Shown in pieces: positions 1 through 6,057 of a stretch of DNA of 9,340 nucleotides. The notes under the pieces were generated by a model. That model made no database searches, had not been told where the DNA came from, and saw only the letters and a list, made by a program, of their open reading frames with translations. Source of the stretch: Bacillota bacterium (GTDB lineage Bacteria; Bacillota; Clostridia; Peptostreptococcales; Anaerovoracaceae); NCBI GenBank assembly GCA_029266295.1, contig JAQSXD010000116.1, positions 1 to 9,340 on the forward strand, read 5' to 3'. Position numbers and translations under genes: made by a program. Position 1 is the stretch's first letter. Each line of letters starts with the position of its first letter.

Positions 1-27
1 AAGGAAGCTGATGACGGGTACAAATGA
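1..27 (+). CDS. C-terminal end of an upstream his operon gene (partial)
   Basis: In frame 1 the window opens with eight sense codons (KEADDGYK) and a TGA at 25-27, just before the hisB ribosome binding site. The 16-base gap to the hisB start is typical of an operon. In related clostridial operons the gene before hisB is often hisC or hisD, but eight residues cannot identify it. Frame 3 also has a stop, at 9-11, so the frame choice is itself an inference. Confidence 0.35.
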   Translation, partial: KEADDGYK

Positions 28-43
28 TCAGGAGGATATCAAC

Positions 44-622
44 ATGAGAACCGGATACGGAAAAAGAGAGACGAGAGAGACAAAAATTGAGCTGACTCTC
101 AATCTTGACGGGCAGGGAACATATAAAATAGAGACGGGAATCGGATTTTTTGACCATATGATGACAGCCTTTTCCGTACACAGCGGCTTTGATCTGCAGA
201 TTGCCTGTGAGGGTGATGTGGAAGTGGACAGCCACCATTCCATAGAGGATATCGGCATTGTTTTGGGGCAGGTATTTTCCCAGGCGATCGCCGACAAAAA
301 AGGAATTGCTCGTTATGGGAATTTTACCATTCCCATGGATGAGTCCCTTGCATCCTGCAGCATTGACATCAGCGGAAGACCGTTTCTTGTTTTCAACGGA
401 GACTTTGGAGATTATCGGCTGGGAGCCATGGATTCTGCAATGGTGGAGGAGTTTTTCAGAGCCTTTGCAATGAATGCCGGTGTAACGCTGCATATCAACC
501 TTCACTACGGAAAGAATGACCATCACAAGGCGGAAGCCATCTTCAAAGCTTTTGCTCACGCACTGAAAGCAGCGGTTAAGATTGAGCGGGAAGATATTTT
601 ATCTTCCAAAGGAAGTCTATAG
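44..622 (+). CDS. hisB: Imidazoleglycerol-phosphate dehydratase
   Basis: HisB dehydrates imidazole glycerol phosphate to imidazole acetol phosphate in cytosolic histidine synthesis. The 192-residue product is the usual length of the monofunctional enzyme and lacks the N-terminal phosphatase domain of enterobacterial HisB. The paired metal-binding signatures are visible: a histidine-rich FFDHM at about 36-39, HHSIED at 64-69, DES at 99-101, and HHKAE at 160-164. These fit the family's two manganese sites. The start at 44 is chosen because AGGAGG at 30-35 lies 8 bases upstream. The in-frame ATG at 11 would add 11 unlikely residues and has no such site. The gene is followed by an unusually long 78-base spacer before hisH, in an otherwise tight operon. 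Confidence 0.97.
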   Translation: MRTGYGKRETRETKIELTLNLDGQGTYKIETGIGFFDHMMTAFSVHSGFDLQIACEGDVEVDSHHSIEDIGIVLGQVFSQAIADKKGIARYGNFTIPMDESLASCSIDISGRPFLVFNGDFGDYRLGAMDSAMVEEFFRAFAMNAGVTLHINLHYGKNDHHKAEAIFKAFAHALKAAVKIEREDILSSKGSL

Positions 623-632
623 CCTGCCGGAA

Positions 633-667
633 TGCCCGACGCCCCTGAACACGGAAGGGGCATGGCA
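633..667 (+). other. Hairpin in the hisB-hisH spacer
   Basis: GCCCCT at 641-646 pairs perfectly with AGGGGC at 656-661 around a 9-base loop. TGCC at 633-636 can pair with GGCA at 664-667 outside a small internal loop. No U tract follows, so this is not a standard intrinsic terminator. It could stabilise mRNA, mark a processing site or tune hisH translation; that is inference. Confidence 0.55.
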
Positions 668-700
668 GCAGCCGGAACAAACAAGGATAGGAAAAATCAT

Positions 701-1300
701 ATGATAGGAATAATTGATTACGGCGCAGGCAATCTGTTTAGTTTGAAGAATGCATTGGATTTCCTGAAGCTCGAAAATAAAATCACCTCTTCGCCAGAGG
801 GACTCCGGGAGGCCGACAAACTGATTCTTCCCGGAGTTGGCGCATTTCCAGACGCCATGAGAATGCTCCGGCAGTCTGGACTTACAGAGATCATAAAAGA
901 AGAAGCGGTAAAAAAGCCTCTTCTGGGAATTTGTCTCGGTATGCAGATCCTCTTTGAGTGGGGAAATGAGTTTGAAAAGGTTCAGGGGCTTGGACTGATT
1001 CCGGGAGAGGTTACTCTCATCAATGCACCGGGGCTAAAAATCCCTCACATGGGTTGGAGCGATGTAAAAATCGAAAATCAGTGTGCGCTTTCAAAAGGGA
1101 TCAACGAGGGAGACCGGTATTATTATGTCCATTCCTATAAGGCTGTCACGGAGAAGCAATATGTGTCCGTTTACAGTGAATACGGCGATTATATTCCGGG
1201 GTTGGTATTTAGGGACAAAGTTTTCGGAACTCAGTTTCACCCGGAGAAAAGCGGTGAAATCGGACTTCGGCTGTTAGAGCGTTTTGGAGGAATGGAATGA
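701..1300 (+). CDS. hisH: Imidazole glycerol phosphate synthase, glutamine amidotransferase subunit
   Basis: HisH hydrolyses glutamine and channels ammonia to HisF, together forming imidazole glycerol phosphate synthase. The 199-residue protein is a class I amidotransferase of normal length. It shows the N-terminal IDYGAGN signature, the PGVG oxyanion-region motif near 44-47, the nucleophile Cys78 in GICLG, and the His180/Glu182 pair in QFHPEKS. The start at 701 is preferred because the family begins with MIGIIDYG-like sequence and a modest AGGA-type site lies at 685-692. An upstream in-frame ATG at 632 would add 23 residues with no homology that I recognise, inside a hairpin. The stop overlaps the hisA start as ATGA, suggesting translational coupling. 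Confidence 0.96.
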   Translation: MIGIIDYGAGNLFSLKNALDFLKLENKITSSPEGLREADKLILPGVGAFPDAMRMLRQSGLTEIIKEEAVKKPLLGICLGMQILFEWGNEFEKVQGLGLIPGEVTLINAPGLKIPHMGWSDVKIENQCALSKGINEGDRYYYVHSYKAVTEKQYVSVYSEYGDYIPGLVFRDKVFGTQFHPEKSGEIGLRLLERFGGME

Positions 1301-2013
1301 TTATATTACCGGCAATCGATATCAAGGATGGACAGTGCGTCCGCCTGACAAAGGGAGACTTTGCCACAGTAGAAAAAGTGGCGGAAGATCCGATGGAAAC
1401 GGCACTTGGCTTTGGCAGCGCCGGTGCGGACTGGATTCACATGGTGGATTTGGACGGGGCCAAGGAAGGAAGTCTGAGAAACAGCGAGGTCTTCCTTGCG
1501 GTGGCACAAAAATTAGGCTTGAAGGTGGAAATCGGCGGAGGAATCCGCACCATGGAGAGCATTGACTATTATCTGAGCAATGGAATTTCCAGAGTGATCA
1601 TCGGCTCTGCGGCTATTTCCAATCCCAAATTGGTAAAAGAGGCAGCTGGCCAGTACGGAGACCGCATTGCGGTGGGAATCGATGCTAGAAACGGCATGGT
1701 GTCAGCCGACGGCTGGCTGAAGGACAGCAACGTAAATTATATCGATCTGGCCAGGAGTATGGAAGACATCGGTATCAAATACATCATATTCACTGATATT
1801 TCAAAGGACGGGACTTTATCCGGCCCCAACCTGGAGCAGCTTTTCGAGATCAACCGGGCGGTAAACTGCGACATCATCGCAAGCGGCGGCATCCATACCC
1901 TTGAGGACATCAAGGCACTGAAAGAGATGGGACTTTACGGAGCAATCTGCGGAAAGTCAATCTATAAGGGAACCCTTTCCCTTCAGGAAGCAGTAGACTG
2001 CTGCAAAGAATGA
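1297..2013 (+). CDS. hisA: ProFAR isomerase (phosphoribosylformimino-AICAR-P isomerase)
   Basis: HisA is a (beta/alpha)8 barrel that isomerises the aminoaldose ProFAR to the aminoketose PRFAR, the substrate of HisF. The 238-residue product has family-typical length. It carries the catalytic pair Asp8 (in PAIDI) and Asp129 (in GIDAR), with phosphate-binding loops GGGIR at 80-84 and ASGGI at 195-199. The start codon overlaps the hisH stop (ATGA). Its ribosome binding site, GGAGG at 1286-1290, lies inside the 3' end of hisH, 6 bases upstream. The histidine-only HisA reading fits the operon; a dual-function PriA is not indicated. Confidence 0.97.
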   Translation: MIILPAIDIKDGQCVRLTKGDFATVEKVAEDPMETALGFGSAGADWIHMVDLDGAKEGSLRNSEVFLAVAQKLGLKVEIGGGIRTMESIDYYLSNGISRVIIGSAAISNPKLVKEAAGQYGDRIAVGIDARNGMVSADGWLKDSNVNYIDLARSMEDIGIKYIIFTDISKDGTLSGPNLEQLFEINRAVNCDIIASGGIHTLEDIKALKEMGLYGAICGKSIYKGTLSLQEAVDCCKE

Positions 2014-2026
2014 CAGGAGAATACTT

Positions 2027-2788
2027 ATGCTGGCAAAGAGAATCATACCCTGCCTTGACGTTCGGGACGGAAAGGTGGTAAAGGGAATTAATTTCATAGG
2101 AATCAAAGAAGTGGGAGATCCGGTGGAATGCGCCATTGCCTACGATAAACAAGGGGCAGATGAAATCGTGTTTCTGGATATCACAGCCACCCACGAGGGA
2201 AGAGGAACCATGCTGGATGTGGTACGGAGAACTGCAAAGAATGTGTTTGTTCCCCTCACTGTAGGAGGAGGAATCCGAAGTGCAGAGGATTTTCGGGAGC
2301 TTCTCCGGGCAGGTGCCGATAAGGTTTCCGTCAACTCCGCTGCTCTGAAAAATCCGGCCATCATTTCCGAAGCTGCGGTAAAATTCGGCAACCAGTGTGT
2401 GGTGGTTGCCATCGACGCAAAAAAGACAGGAGATCGCAAATATAATGTATTTGTCAACGGCGGGCGGATTGATACTGGGGTGGACGCCATTCAATGGGCA
2501 ATGGAAGCGGAACGTCTTGGCGCAGGGGAAATCCTGCTGACCTCTATGGATGCGGACGGAACGAAGCAGGGTTTTGACCTGGATATGCTTAATGCGATCT
2601 GTAATGTGGTCAATATCCCGGTGATCGCCTCGGGAGGCTGCGGAGAGCTGTCCCACTTTACGGAAGTTTTCCGAAAAACCTCTGCTGATGCCGCACTTGC
2701 TGCTTCGATCTTTCATTACGGGGAACTCACAGTCCAACAGGTAAAGACGGAAATGCAGGTCAAAGATATTCCGGTAAGGGTTCTGTAG
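2027..2788 (+). CDS. hisF: Imidazole glycerol phosphate synthase, cyclase subunit
   Basis: HisF uses ammonia delivered by HisH to convert PRFAR to imidazole glycerol phosphate and AICAR, linking the pathway to purine synthesis. The 253-residue barrel has the classic catalytic aspartates Asp11 (in IPCLDV) and Asp130 (in VAIDAK). Phosphate loops are visible at GGGIR (80-84) and ASGGCG (201-206). The LTSMDADGTKQGFD segment near 171-184 is also characteristic. AGGAGA at 2015-2020 lies 6 bases before the start, and the gap from hisA is only 13 bases. HisA and HisF are paralogues; the MLAKRIIPCLD start and the length settle this one as HisF. Confidence 0.98.
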   Translation: MLAKRIIPCLDVRDGKVVKGINFIGIKEVGDPVECAIAYDKQGADEIVFLDITATHEGRGTMLDVVRRTAKNVFVPLTVGGGIRSAEDFRELLRAGADKVSVNSAALKNPAIISEAAVKFGNQCVVVAIDAKKTGDRKYNVFVNGGRIDTGVDAIQWAMEAERLGAGEILLTSMDADGTKQGFDLDMLNAICNVVNIPVIASGGCGELSHFTEVFRKTSADAALAASIFHYGELTVQQVKTEMQVKDIPVRVL

Positions 2789-2812
2789 TTTCCAAGAACC
2801 GTAACGCAAAGA

Positions 2813-2840
2813 AACGTGAAACGTGTAAAGTGCAACGTGC
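2813..2840. repeat. Four tandem 7-bp repeats between hisF and hisIE
   Basis: Four consecutive heptamers follow one another: AACGTGA, AACGTGT, AAAGTGC and AACGTGC. They end just before the hisIE ribosome binding site (GGAGG at 2845-2849). The array fills almost half of the 67-base hisF-hisIE spacer. It looks like replication slippage; no function is evident. Confidence 0.8.
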
Positions 2841-2855
2841 AAATGGAGGAATCAA

Positions 2856-3560
2856 ATGGATTTATCAAAATACTTCGTGAAAGCAACGCTGATTCCGGCA
2901 ATCATACAGGATGCCGCATCGAAAAAGGTGCTGATGCTTGCTTACATGAATGAAGAGAGTCTGCAAAAGACCATAGAAACGGGGTACACCTGGTTTTTCA
3001 GCCGCTCCAGAAACGAACTCTGGAACAAGGGGGCTACTTCCGGGCATGTACAAAAAGTAGTTCGCATCACAGGAGACTGTGATGATGATACGCTGCTCAT
3101 TGAGGTGGAGCAGACAGGGCCGGCTTGTCATACGGGAAGTGAAACCTGCTTCTATCAGGAAAGTCTCATGGTTTTTGGATCGGAGCCTGAAGCGGAAAGA
3201 GAAGAGACTTCTGCGCTGGAAGAGCTTTATCAGGTCGTTGTGGAGCGCCACTGTACCAACACAGAAAATTCCTATACCTGCTATCTTTTTGAAAAAGGTT
3301 TGGATAAAATCTTGAAGAAATGCGGCGAGGAGTGCAGTGAAGTTATTATTGCAGCAAAGAACGCCTCTTTCCTTGCGGGAGAGGAAAAACGTGCAGCCCT
3401 TGAGGATACGAAAAATGAACTATGCGATCTCCTTTATCATCTGACTGTACTTATGGTAAACGAAGGAATCGCGCTGGATGAAATCAACGAAATTCTTAAA
3501 GAGCGGAGCCGTAAGATCGGGAATCTCAAGACCTTTCATTCTACGGATCATAACAGCTGA
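2856..3560 (+). CDS. hisI: Bifunctional phosphoribosyl-AMP cyclohydrolase / phosphoribosyl-ATP pyrophosphatase
   Basis: This HisI-HisE fusion (often hisIE) carries out the second and third steps of histidine synthesis: removal of pyrophosphate from PR-ATP and ring opening of PR-AMP. The N-terminal cyclohydrolase domain (about 1-110) shows WFFSRSRNELWNKGATSGH at 46-64, the metal-binding DCDDD at 74-78, and cysteines 91 and 98 in CHTGSETC, with Cys75. After a short acidic linker, the MazG-like pyrophosphatase domain (about 119-225) has KKCGEECSEV at 154-163 and the ELCDLLYHL helix at 188-196, which supply acidic Mg ligands. Total length of 234 residues is usual for fused enzymes. GGAGG at 2845-2849 supports the start. 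It is the last gene of the operon. Confidence 0.97.
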   Translation: MDLSKYFVKATLIPAIIQDAASKKVLMLAYMNEESLQKTIETGYTWFFSRSRNELWNKGATSGHVQKVVRITGDCDDDTLLIEVEQTGPACHTGSETCFYQESLMVFGSEPEAEREETSALEELYQVVVERHCTNTENSYTCYLFEKGLDKILKKCGEECSEVIIAAKNASFLAGEEKRAALEDTKNELCDLLYHLTVLMVNEGIALDEINEILKERSRKIGNLKTFHSTDHNS

Positions 3561-3569
3561 TTGCTGCAG

Positions 3570-3651
3570 AAGTGATCAAGCACCGGATTGTTAGGCAAGT
3601 GATCAAACACCTGATTGTTAGGAAAGAATCAGACAACTGATCGCGTTAGGG
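3570..3651. repeat. Three tandem ~27-bp imperfect repeats after hisIE
   Basis: The copies begin at 3570, 3597 and 3624. The first two are nearly identical, starting AAGTGATCAA and ending GATTGTTAGG, with few mismatches. The third is diverged, with a one-base indel. The third copy can form ATCAG-acaa-CTGAT and the second ATCA-aacacc-TGAT, so each copy tends to hold a small hairpin. The array sits between the operon stop and its terminator, so it is probably in the transcript's 3' untranslated part. Confidence 0.8.
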
Positions 3652-3668
3652 AAGCTCAGTCGGAAAAG

Positions 3669-3716
3669 AAAAGTCGCCTTGGAACCTCACGCCGGAGGGA
3701 CAAAGACGGCTTTTTT
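3669..3716. terminator. Probable bidirectional intrinsic terminator of the his operon
   Basis: AAAAGTCG at 3669-3676 pairs with CGGCTTTT at 3707-3714, with one G-U pair. CCTC and GAGG form an inner stem, and the arms between are partly paired. On the + strand six T's follow (3711-3716). On the minus strand the same hairpin is followed by a TTTTCTTTT tract, so it could also stop transcription from the convergent HAD gene. Confidence 0.75.
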
Positions 3717-3748
3717 AATTTCAATATATTTTCTAATTTAGGCAAGGC

Positions 3749-3777
3749 GCTGATTGCGAATGTGGGAATAAATCAGC
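3749..3777. repeat. GCTGATT/AATCAGC inverted repeat
   Basis: There is a perfect 7-bp inverted repeat, GCTGATT at 3749-3755 and AATCAGC at 3771-3777, with a 15-base loop, just beyond the HAD stop codon. No U tract follows on either strand, so it is not a clean terminator. The same heptamers recur in the rrf2-metY spacer. Confidence 0.6.
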
Positions 3778-3782
3778 ATTCT

Positions 3783-4595
3783 TTAACTCAATAGCAATTT
3801 TTCGATGGCTTTTGCTACACCGTCTTCGTTGTTGCTGAGTGTCACGTAATCTGCCGTTTCTTTGACACGGTCCACGGCATTTTCCACCGCTACGCCCATG
3901 CCAGCATACTGAATCATCTCCAAATCATTGAAGTTGTCTCCAAAGCAGATAATTTCCGAAGGCTTGATTCCTTTTTCGGCTGCATACCGCTCAATTGCCA
4001 GTCCTTTATTTACCTGTTCAGAACAGATGTCGAAGGTGTTTGACCAAGAACTGGTTACGGAGATTCCCGGTATTGATTTCAACAGCGCATACAGCTCATT
4101 TCTTTCATGCTCCTCTGTGCCGCAGTGCGCAAGGACTTTGTAAATGCTGTCCTTACCGGCAACTTCAAAGGGATCTACTTCTATGATGGGAAACCGTTCC
4201 TGCTCTTCCAGCTTCTTGTTTAAGTCGTAGAAACGGGACATGTAGTCGGTGAGCTTTTGCGTATAGAAGTTTTCTTCCCCATAAAAATGAAAATAGAGTT
4301 CTTTCCCCTGCAGTAAATGAAAGACCTCTCTCAGAGGGCTGGGTTCGATGTGTTTTCCGTAAATGACAACTCCGTCATTCCCTTTGATCAGGGCGCCGTT
4401 GCAGGATAAGATCGGCGTATCCAGATTGAGCTCTCTAGCAAATCCTTTGGCACCGCCAAAGATTCTGCCTGTTGCCAGCATGAATTCTATACCTTGTTGT
4501 GAAACTTTATGTATGATGCTCTTCGTATATTCGGAAAGCGTGTTATCATCTCTCAATAATGTTCCATCCAGGTCACTTACGATTAGTCGATACAT
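3783..4595 (-). CDS. Cof-type HAD-superfamily phosphatase (HAD IIB)
   Basis: This is a cytosolic haloacid-dehalogenase-fold hydrolase of the Cof/YidA type, a group that dephosphorylates sugar phosphates, nucleotides or flavin intermediates. The substrate cannot be read from sequence. The 270-residue protein shows motif I DLDGTLL with Asp8 nucleophile and Asp10, LATGR at 40-44, the motif III lysine in NKGLA (Lys197), and motif IV GDNFND at 219-224. The sequence between about 80 and 195 fits the type IIB cap. The start at 4595 is chosen because AGGAGG lies 4 bases upstream and MYRLIVSDLDG is a normal family start. A longer reading frame from 4682 adds 29 unlikely residues. It lies 106 bases downstream of birA on the same strand, possibly with its own promoter. 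Confidence 0.92.
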   Translation of the reverse strand: MYRLIVSDLDGTLLRDDNTLSEYTKSIIHKVSQQGIEFMLATGRIFGGAKGFARELNLDTPILSCNGALIKGNDGVVIYGKHIEPSPLREVFHLLQGKELYFHFYGEENFYTQKLTDYMSRFYDLNKKLEEQERFPIIEVDPFEVAGKDSIYKVLAHCGTEEHERNELYALLKSIPGISVTSSWSNTFDICSEQVNKGLAIERYAAEKGIKPSEIICFGDNFNDLEMIQYAGMGVAVENAVDRVKETADYVTLSNNEDGVAKAIEKLLLS

Positions 4596-4675
4596 AATAC
4601 CTCCTGTTAAAATGTGATCATAGTAAATAATTGGTTCGTGAATATCGTTATAAACTGTCATGATCGTCGGAAATA

Positions 4676-4687
4676 CGGTCATGACCG
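4676..4687. promoter_or_regulatory. Perfect 12-bp palindrome upstream of the HAD gene
   Basis: CGGTCATGACCG reads the same on both strands. A second GTCATGA lies at 4657-4663, 21 bases away. The pair sits between the end of birA and the HAD start. It resembles a dimeric regulator site, but no protein can be assigned and no clear promoter adjoins it. Confidence 0.35.
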
Positions 4688-4701
4688 CGGTGACACGATT
4701 G

Positions 4702-5787
4702 TTATCCTATGGGCCTGATGCTTACTTCCCCTGTATTCAATGTTCCGGAAGAACCGTCTTCATAACGCACCATCAGCCCTCCGTCCGGGTCAACATCAAT
4801 TGCGTAAGCAGTAATCCCGTTTGTAAAATCCCTTGATTCATGGGCTTGACCGGTAGTAAGAATCCGGATCTCTTTGCCAAGAACCATAGAACGGCGGCGG
4901 TATTCTTCGATAAAACTTCTGGATTCCAGCGCTTCATTTAGCTCCAGTACCTGATTGATCACCTCCGCAATCAGCCGATTGCGGGAAGGCGGAGCCGGAT
5001 CGGAAGGCTCGTCCTCTGCTGGAACTCCTTTGCCTGTTTGAGCTACATCGACTGCTGGAATTCCGTCGCTTACAGGATTGCTATGAAAGAGTGAACCAGC
5101 AATTTCGGAAAGCTCTTCTGGAAATTCACCGCTTGCGGTGCTGTAGTTGATTCCAATTCCAAGGACGATGTGTTCAATTTGTCCTGTTTCAAAATCCGTG
5201 ACGGCTTCTGTGAGAATTCCGCAGACCTTTTTTCCGTCTGCATAGATATCGTTTACCCATTTGATGAAGCAGGACACTCCTGTCACTTTTTCAATCGCCC
5301 TGCATACAGCCACCGAGGCAGCCGTAGTAATGAGAACCGCCTTGGATGCATCGAAACGAGGCTTTAGGATGAAGCTCATGTAAATTCCTCTCGAGGGAGG
5401 GGAATAGAAATTCCTGCCCATGCGTCCTCGGCCTTTGGTCTGCTCCTCTGCAATGATGACTGAGCCTGCAGGAGCGCCTTCCAAAGCCATCTTCTTAGCG
5501 GTGAGGTTGGTGGATTCTACCGTTTTGAATACGTGTATGGAGCAGCCATGGAATGAAGGGGCGATGTGTGGGGAAATTCCTTCGGCAGAAAGCAGATCGC
5601 TGAAAGATGAGAGGCAGTAGCCTTTATTTGTGATCGCGTCTATGGGGTATCCCTCTTTTCGGAGTTCCCCTATGGCTTTCCAGATAGCAGCTCTGGATAC
5701 GTTAAGACGTCCGGCCAATTCTTCTCCGGATACGGTGACACCCTTATTTTCTTCCAGTGCTTTTAAAACATTTCCCTTGGTTGACAT
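4702..5787 (-). CDS. birA: Biotin--[acetyl-CoA-carboxylase] ligase and probable biotin repressor
   Basis: BirA makes biotinyl-5'-AMP and transfers biotin to carboxylase lysines. Forms with an N-terminal helix-turn-helix also repress biotin genes. Residues 1-60 form that winged HTH (LAGRLNVSRAAIWKAIGELR at 24-43). The ligase domain shows ESTN at 91-94, the adenylate loop GRGRMGR at 119-125, KWVND at 176-180, KKVCGILTEA at 186-195 and GIGIN at 210-214. The C-terminal SH3-like domain covers about 305-361. At 361 residues it is longer than the usual 320-330, because of a proline/acid-rich stretch at about 236-268. The start at 5787 is preferred over 5796, whose ATG lies one base from the AAAGGAGG site. 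No classic BirA operator is visible upstream of its own start. Confidence 0.95.
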   Translation of the reverse strand: MSTKGNVLKALEENKGVTVSGEELAGRLNVSRAAIWKAIGELRKEGYPIDAITNKGYCLSSFSDLLSAEGISPHIAPSFHGCSIHVFKTVESTNLTAKKMALEGAPAGSVIIAEEQTKGRGRMGRNFYSPPSRGIYMSFILKPRFDASKAVLITTAASVAVCRAIEKVTGVSCFIKWVNDIYADGKKVCGILTEAVTDFETGQIEHIVLGIGINYSTASGEFPEELSEIAGSLFHSNPVSDGIPAVDVAQTGKGVPAEDEPSDPAPPSRNRLIAEVINQVLELNEALESRSFIEEYRRRSMVLGKEIRILTTGQAHESRDFTNGITAYAIDVDPDGGLMVRYEDGSSGTLNTGEVSIRPIG

Positions 5788-5858
5788 TCCTAGCATTCCT
5801 CCTTTTCTAAAGAAGCGCTGAATTTGGCATGGATTGAATCAAGTGCTTCCCTGATAAA

Positions 5859-5864
5859 ATTATA
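5859..5864 (-). promoter_or_regulatory. -10 element of the probable birA promoter
   Basis: The minus strand reads TATAAT at 5864-5859, a perfect -10 hexamer 71 bases before the birA start. No good -35 sequence lies 17 bases upstream. TCCCT and AGGGA (5848-5852 and 5873-5877) flank it as an inverted repeat. Confidence 0.5.
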
Positions 5865-5891
5865 CCCCATGAAGGGAGACTTTTCGACTAT

Positions 5892-5901
5892 AAATTCCGA
5901 T
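5892..5901. promoter_or_regulatory. AAATTCCGAT, possible CymR/Rrf2-type half site
   Basis: This 10-mer in the birA/lipoprotein divergent spacer matches, as I recall it, the conserved core AAATTCCNAT of Bacillus CymR boxes (reverse orientation). Neither neighbour is an obvious sulfur gene, and AT-rich spacers produce such matches by chance, so confidence is low. Confidence 0.2.
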
Positions 5902-5958
5902 CTGTAAAAAACCGGAGGAAAACCCAATGAAAATCTGATGCCATAGACTTTGATTCAG

Positions 5959-5987
5959 TTGTATGGGACACAAGGGGGAAGTATAAT
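5959..5987 (+). promoter_or_regulatory. Probable promoter of the lipoprotein gene
   Basis: TTGTAT at 5959-5964 and a perfect TATAAT at 5982-5987 are separated by 17 bases. The -35 is weak (TTG only). It lies 70 bases before the start codon at 6058. Confidence 0.55.
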
Positions 5988-6000
5988 GTGTTAGTAGTAG

Positions 6001-6054
6001 ATGAGAGGGGAAATTGGTGAGTAGGAAATGAGAGGGGAACTGAAAGGGGATTCA
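6001..6054 (+). repeat. 27-bp duplicated purine-rich leader before the lipoprotein gene
   Basis: ATGAGAGGGGAA occurs at 6001-6012 and again at 6028-6039, exactly 27 bases apart. A third related sequence, TGAAAGGGGATT, follows at 6041-6052. Each has a Shine-Dalgarno-like core. Only the last (AAAGGGG) is 8 bases from the chosen start at 6058. The ATG at 6001 opens a 7-codon frame ending in TAG at 6022-6024; the one at 6028 is in frame with the gene. Confidence 0.6.
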
Positions 6055-6057
6055 ATT

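Noticed and set aside
632..700. N-terminal extension of HisH from the ATG at 632
   Set aside because: The added residues do not match the family start, the ATG lies in a hairpin, and 701 has a reasonable ribosome binding site and the conserved MIGIIDYG start.
705..711. TAGGAAT at the start of hisH as an operator
   Set aside because: It encodes the conserved start of HisH (MIGII) inside an operon, so it is most likely coincidental.
1910..2842. 310-codon open frame on the minus strand opposite hisF
   Set aside because: It lies wholly across hisF, whose catalytic residues and length are intact; the peptide has no recognisable domain and is a codon-bias shadow.
5786..5792. ATTCCTA copy at the birA start as an Rrf2 site
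   Set aside because: It coincides with the birA start codon and translation signal (AGGAATG), a simpler explanation.
5788..6057. Classic BirA operator in the birA upstream region
   Set aside because: No pair of long inverted arms like the GTTAAC-type boxes of Firmicute biotin operators is seen here.
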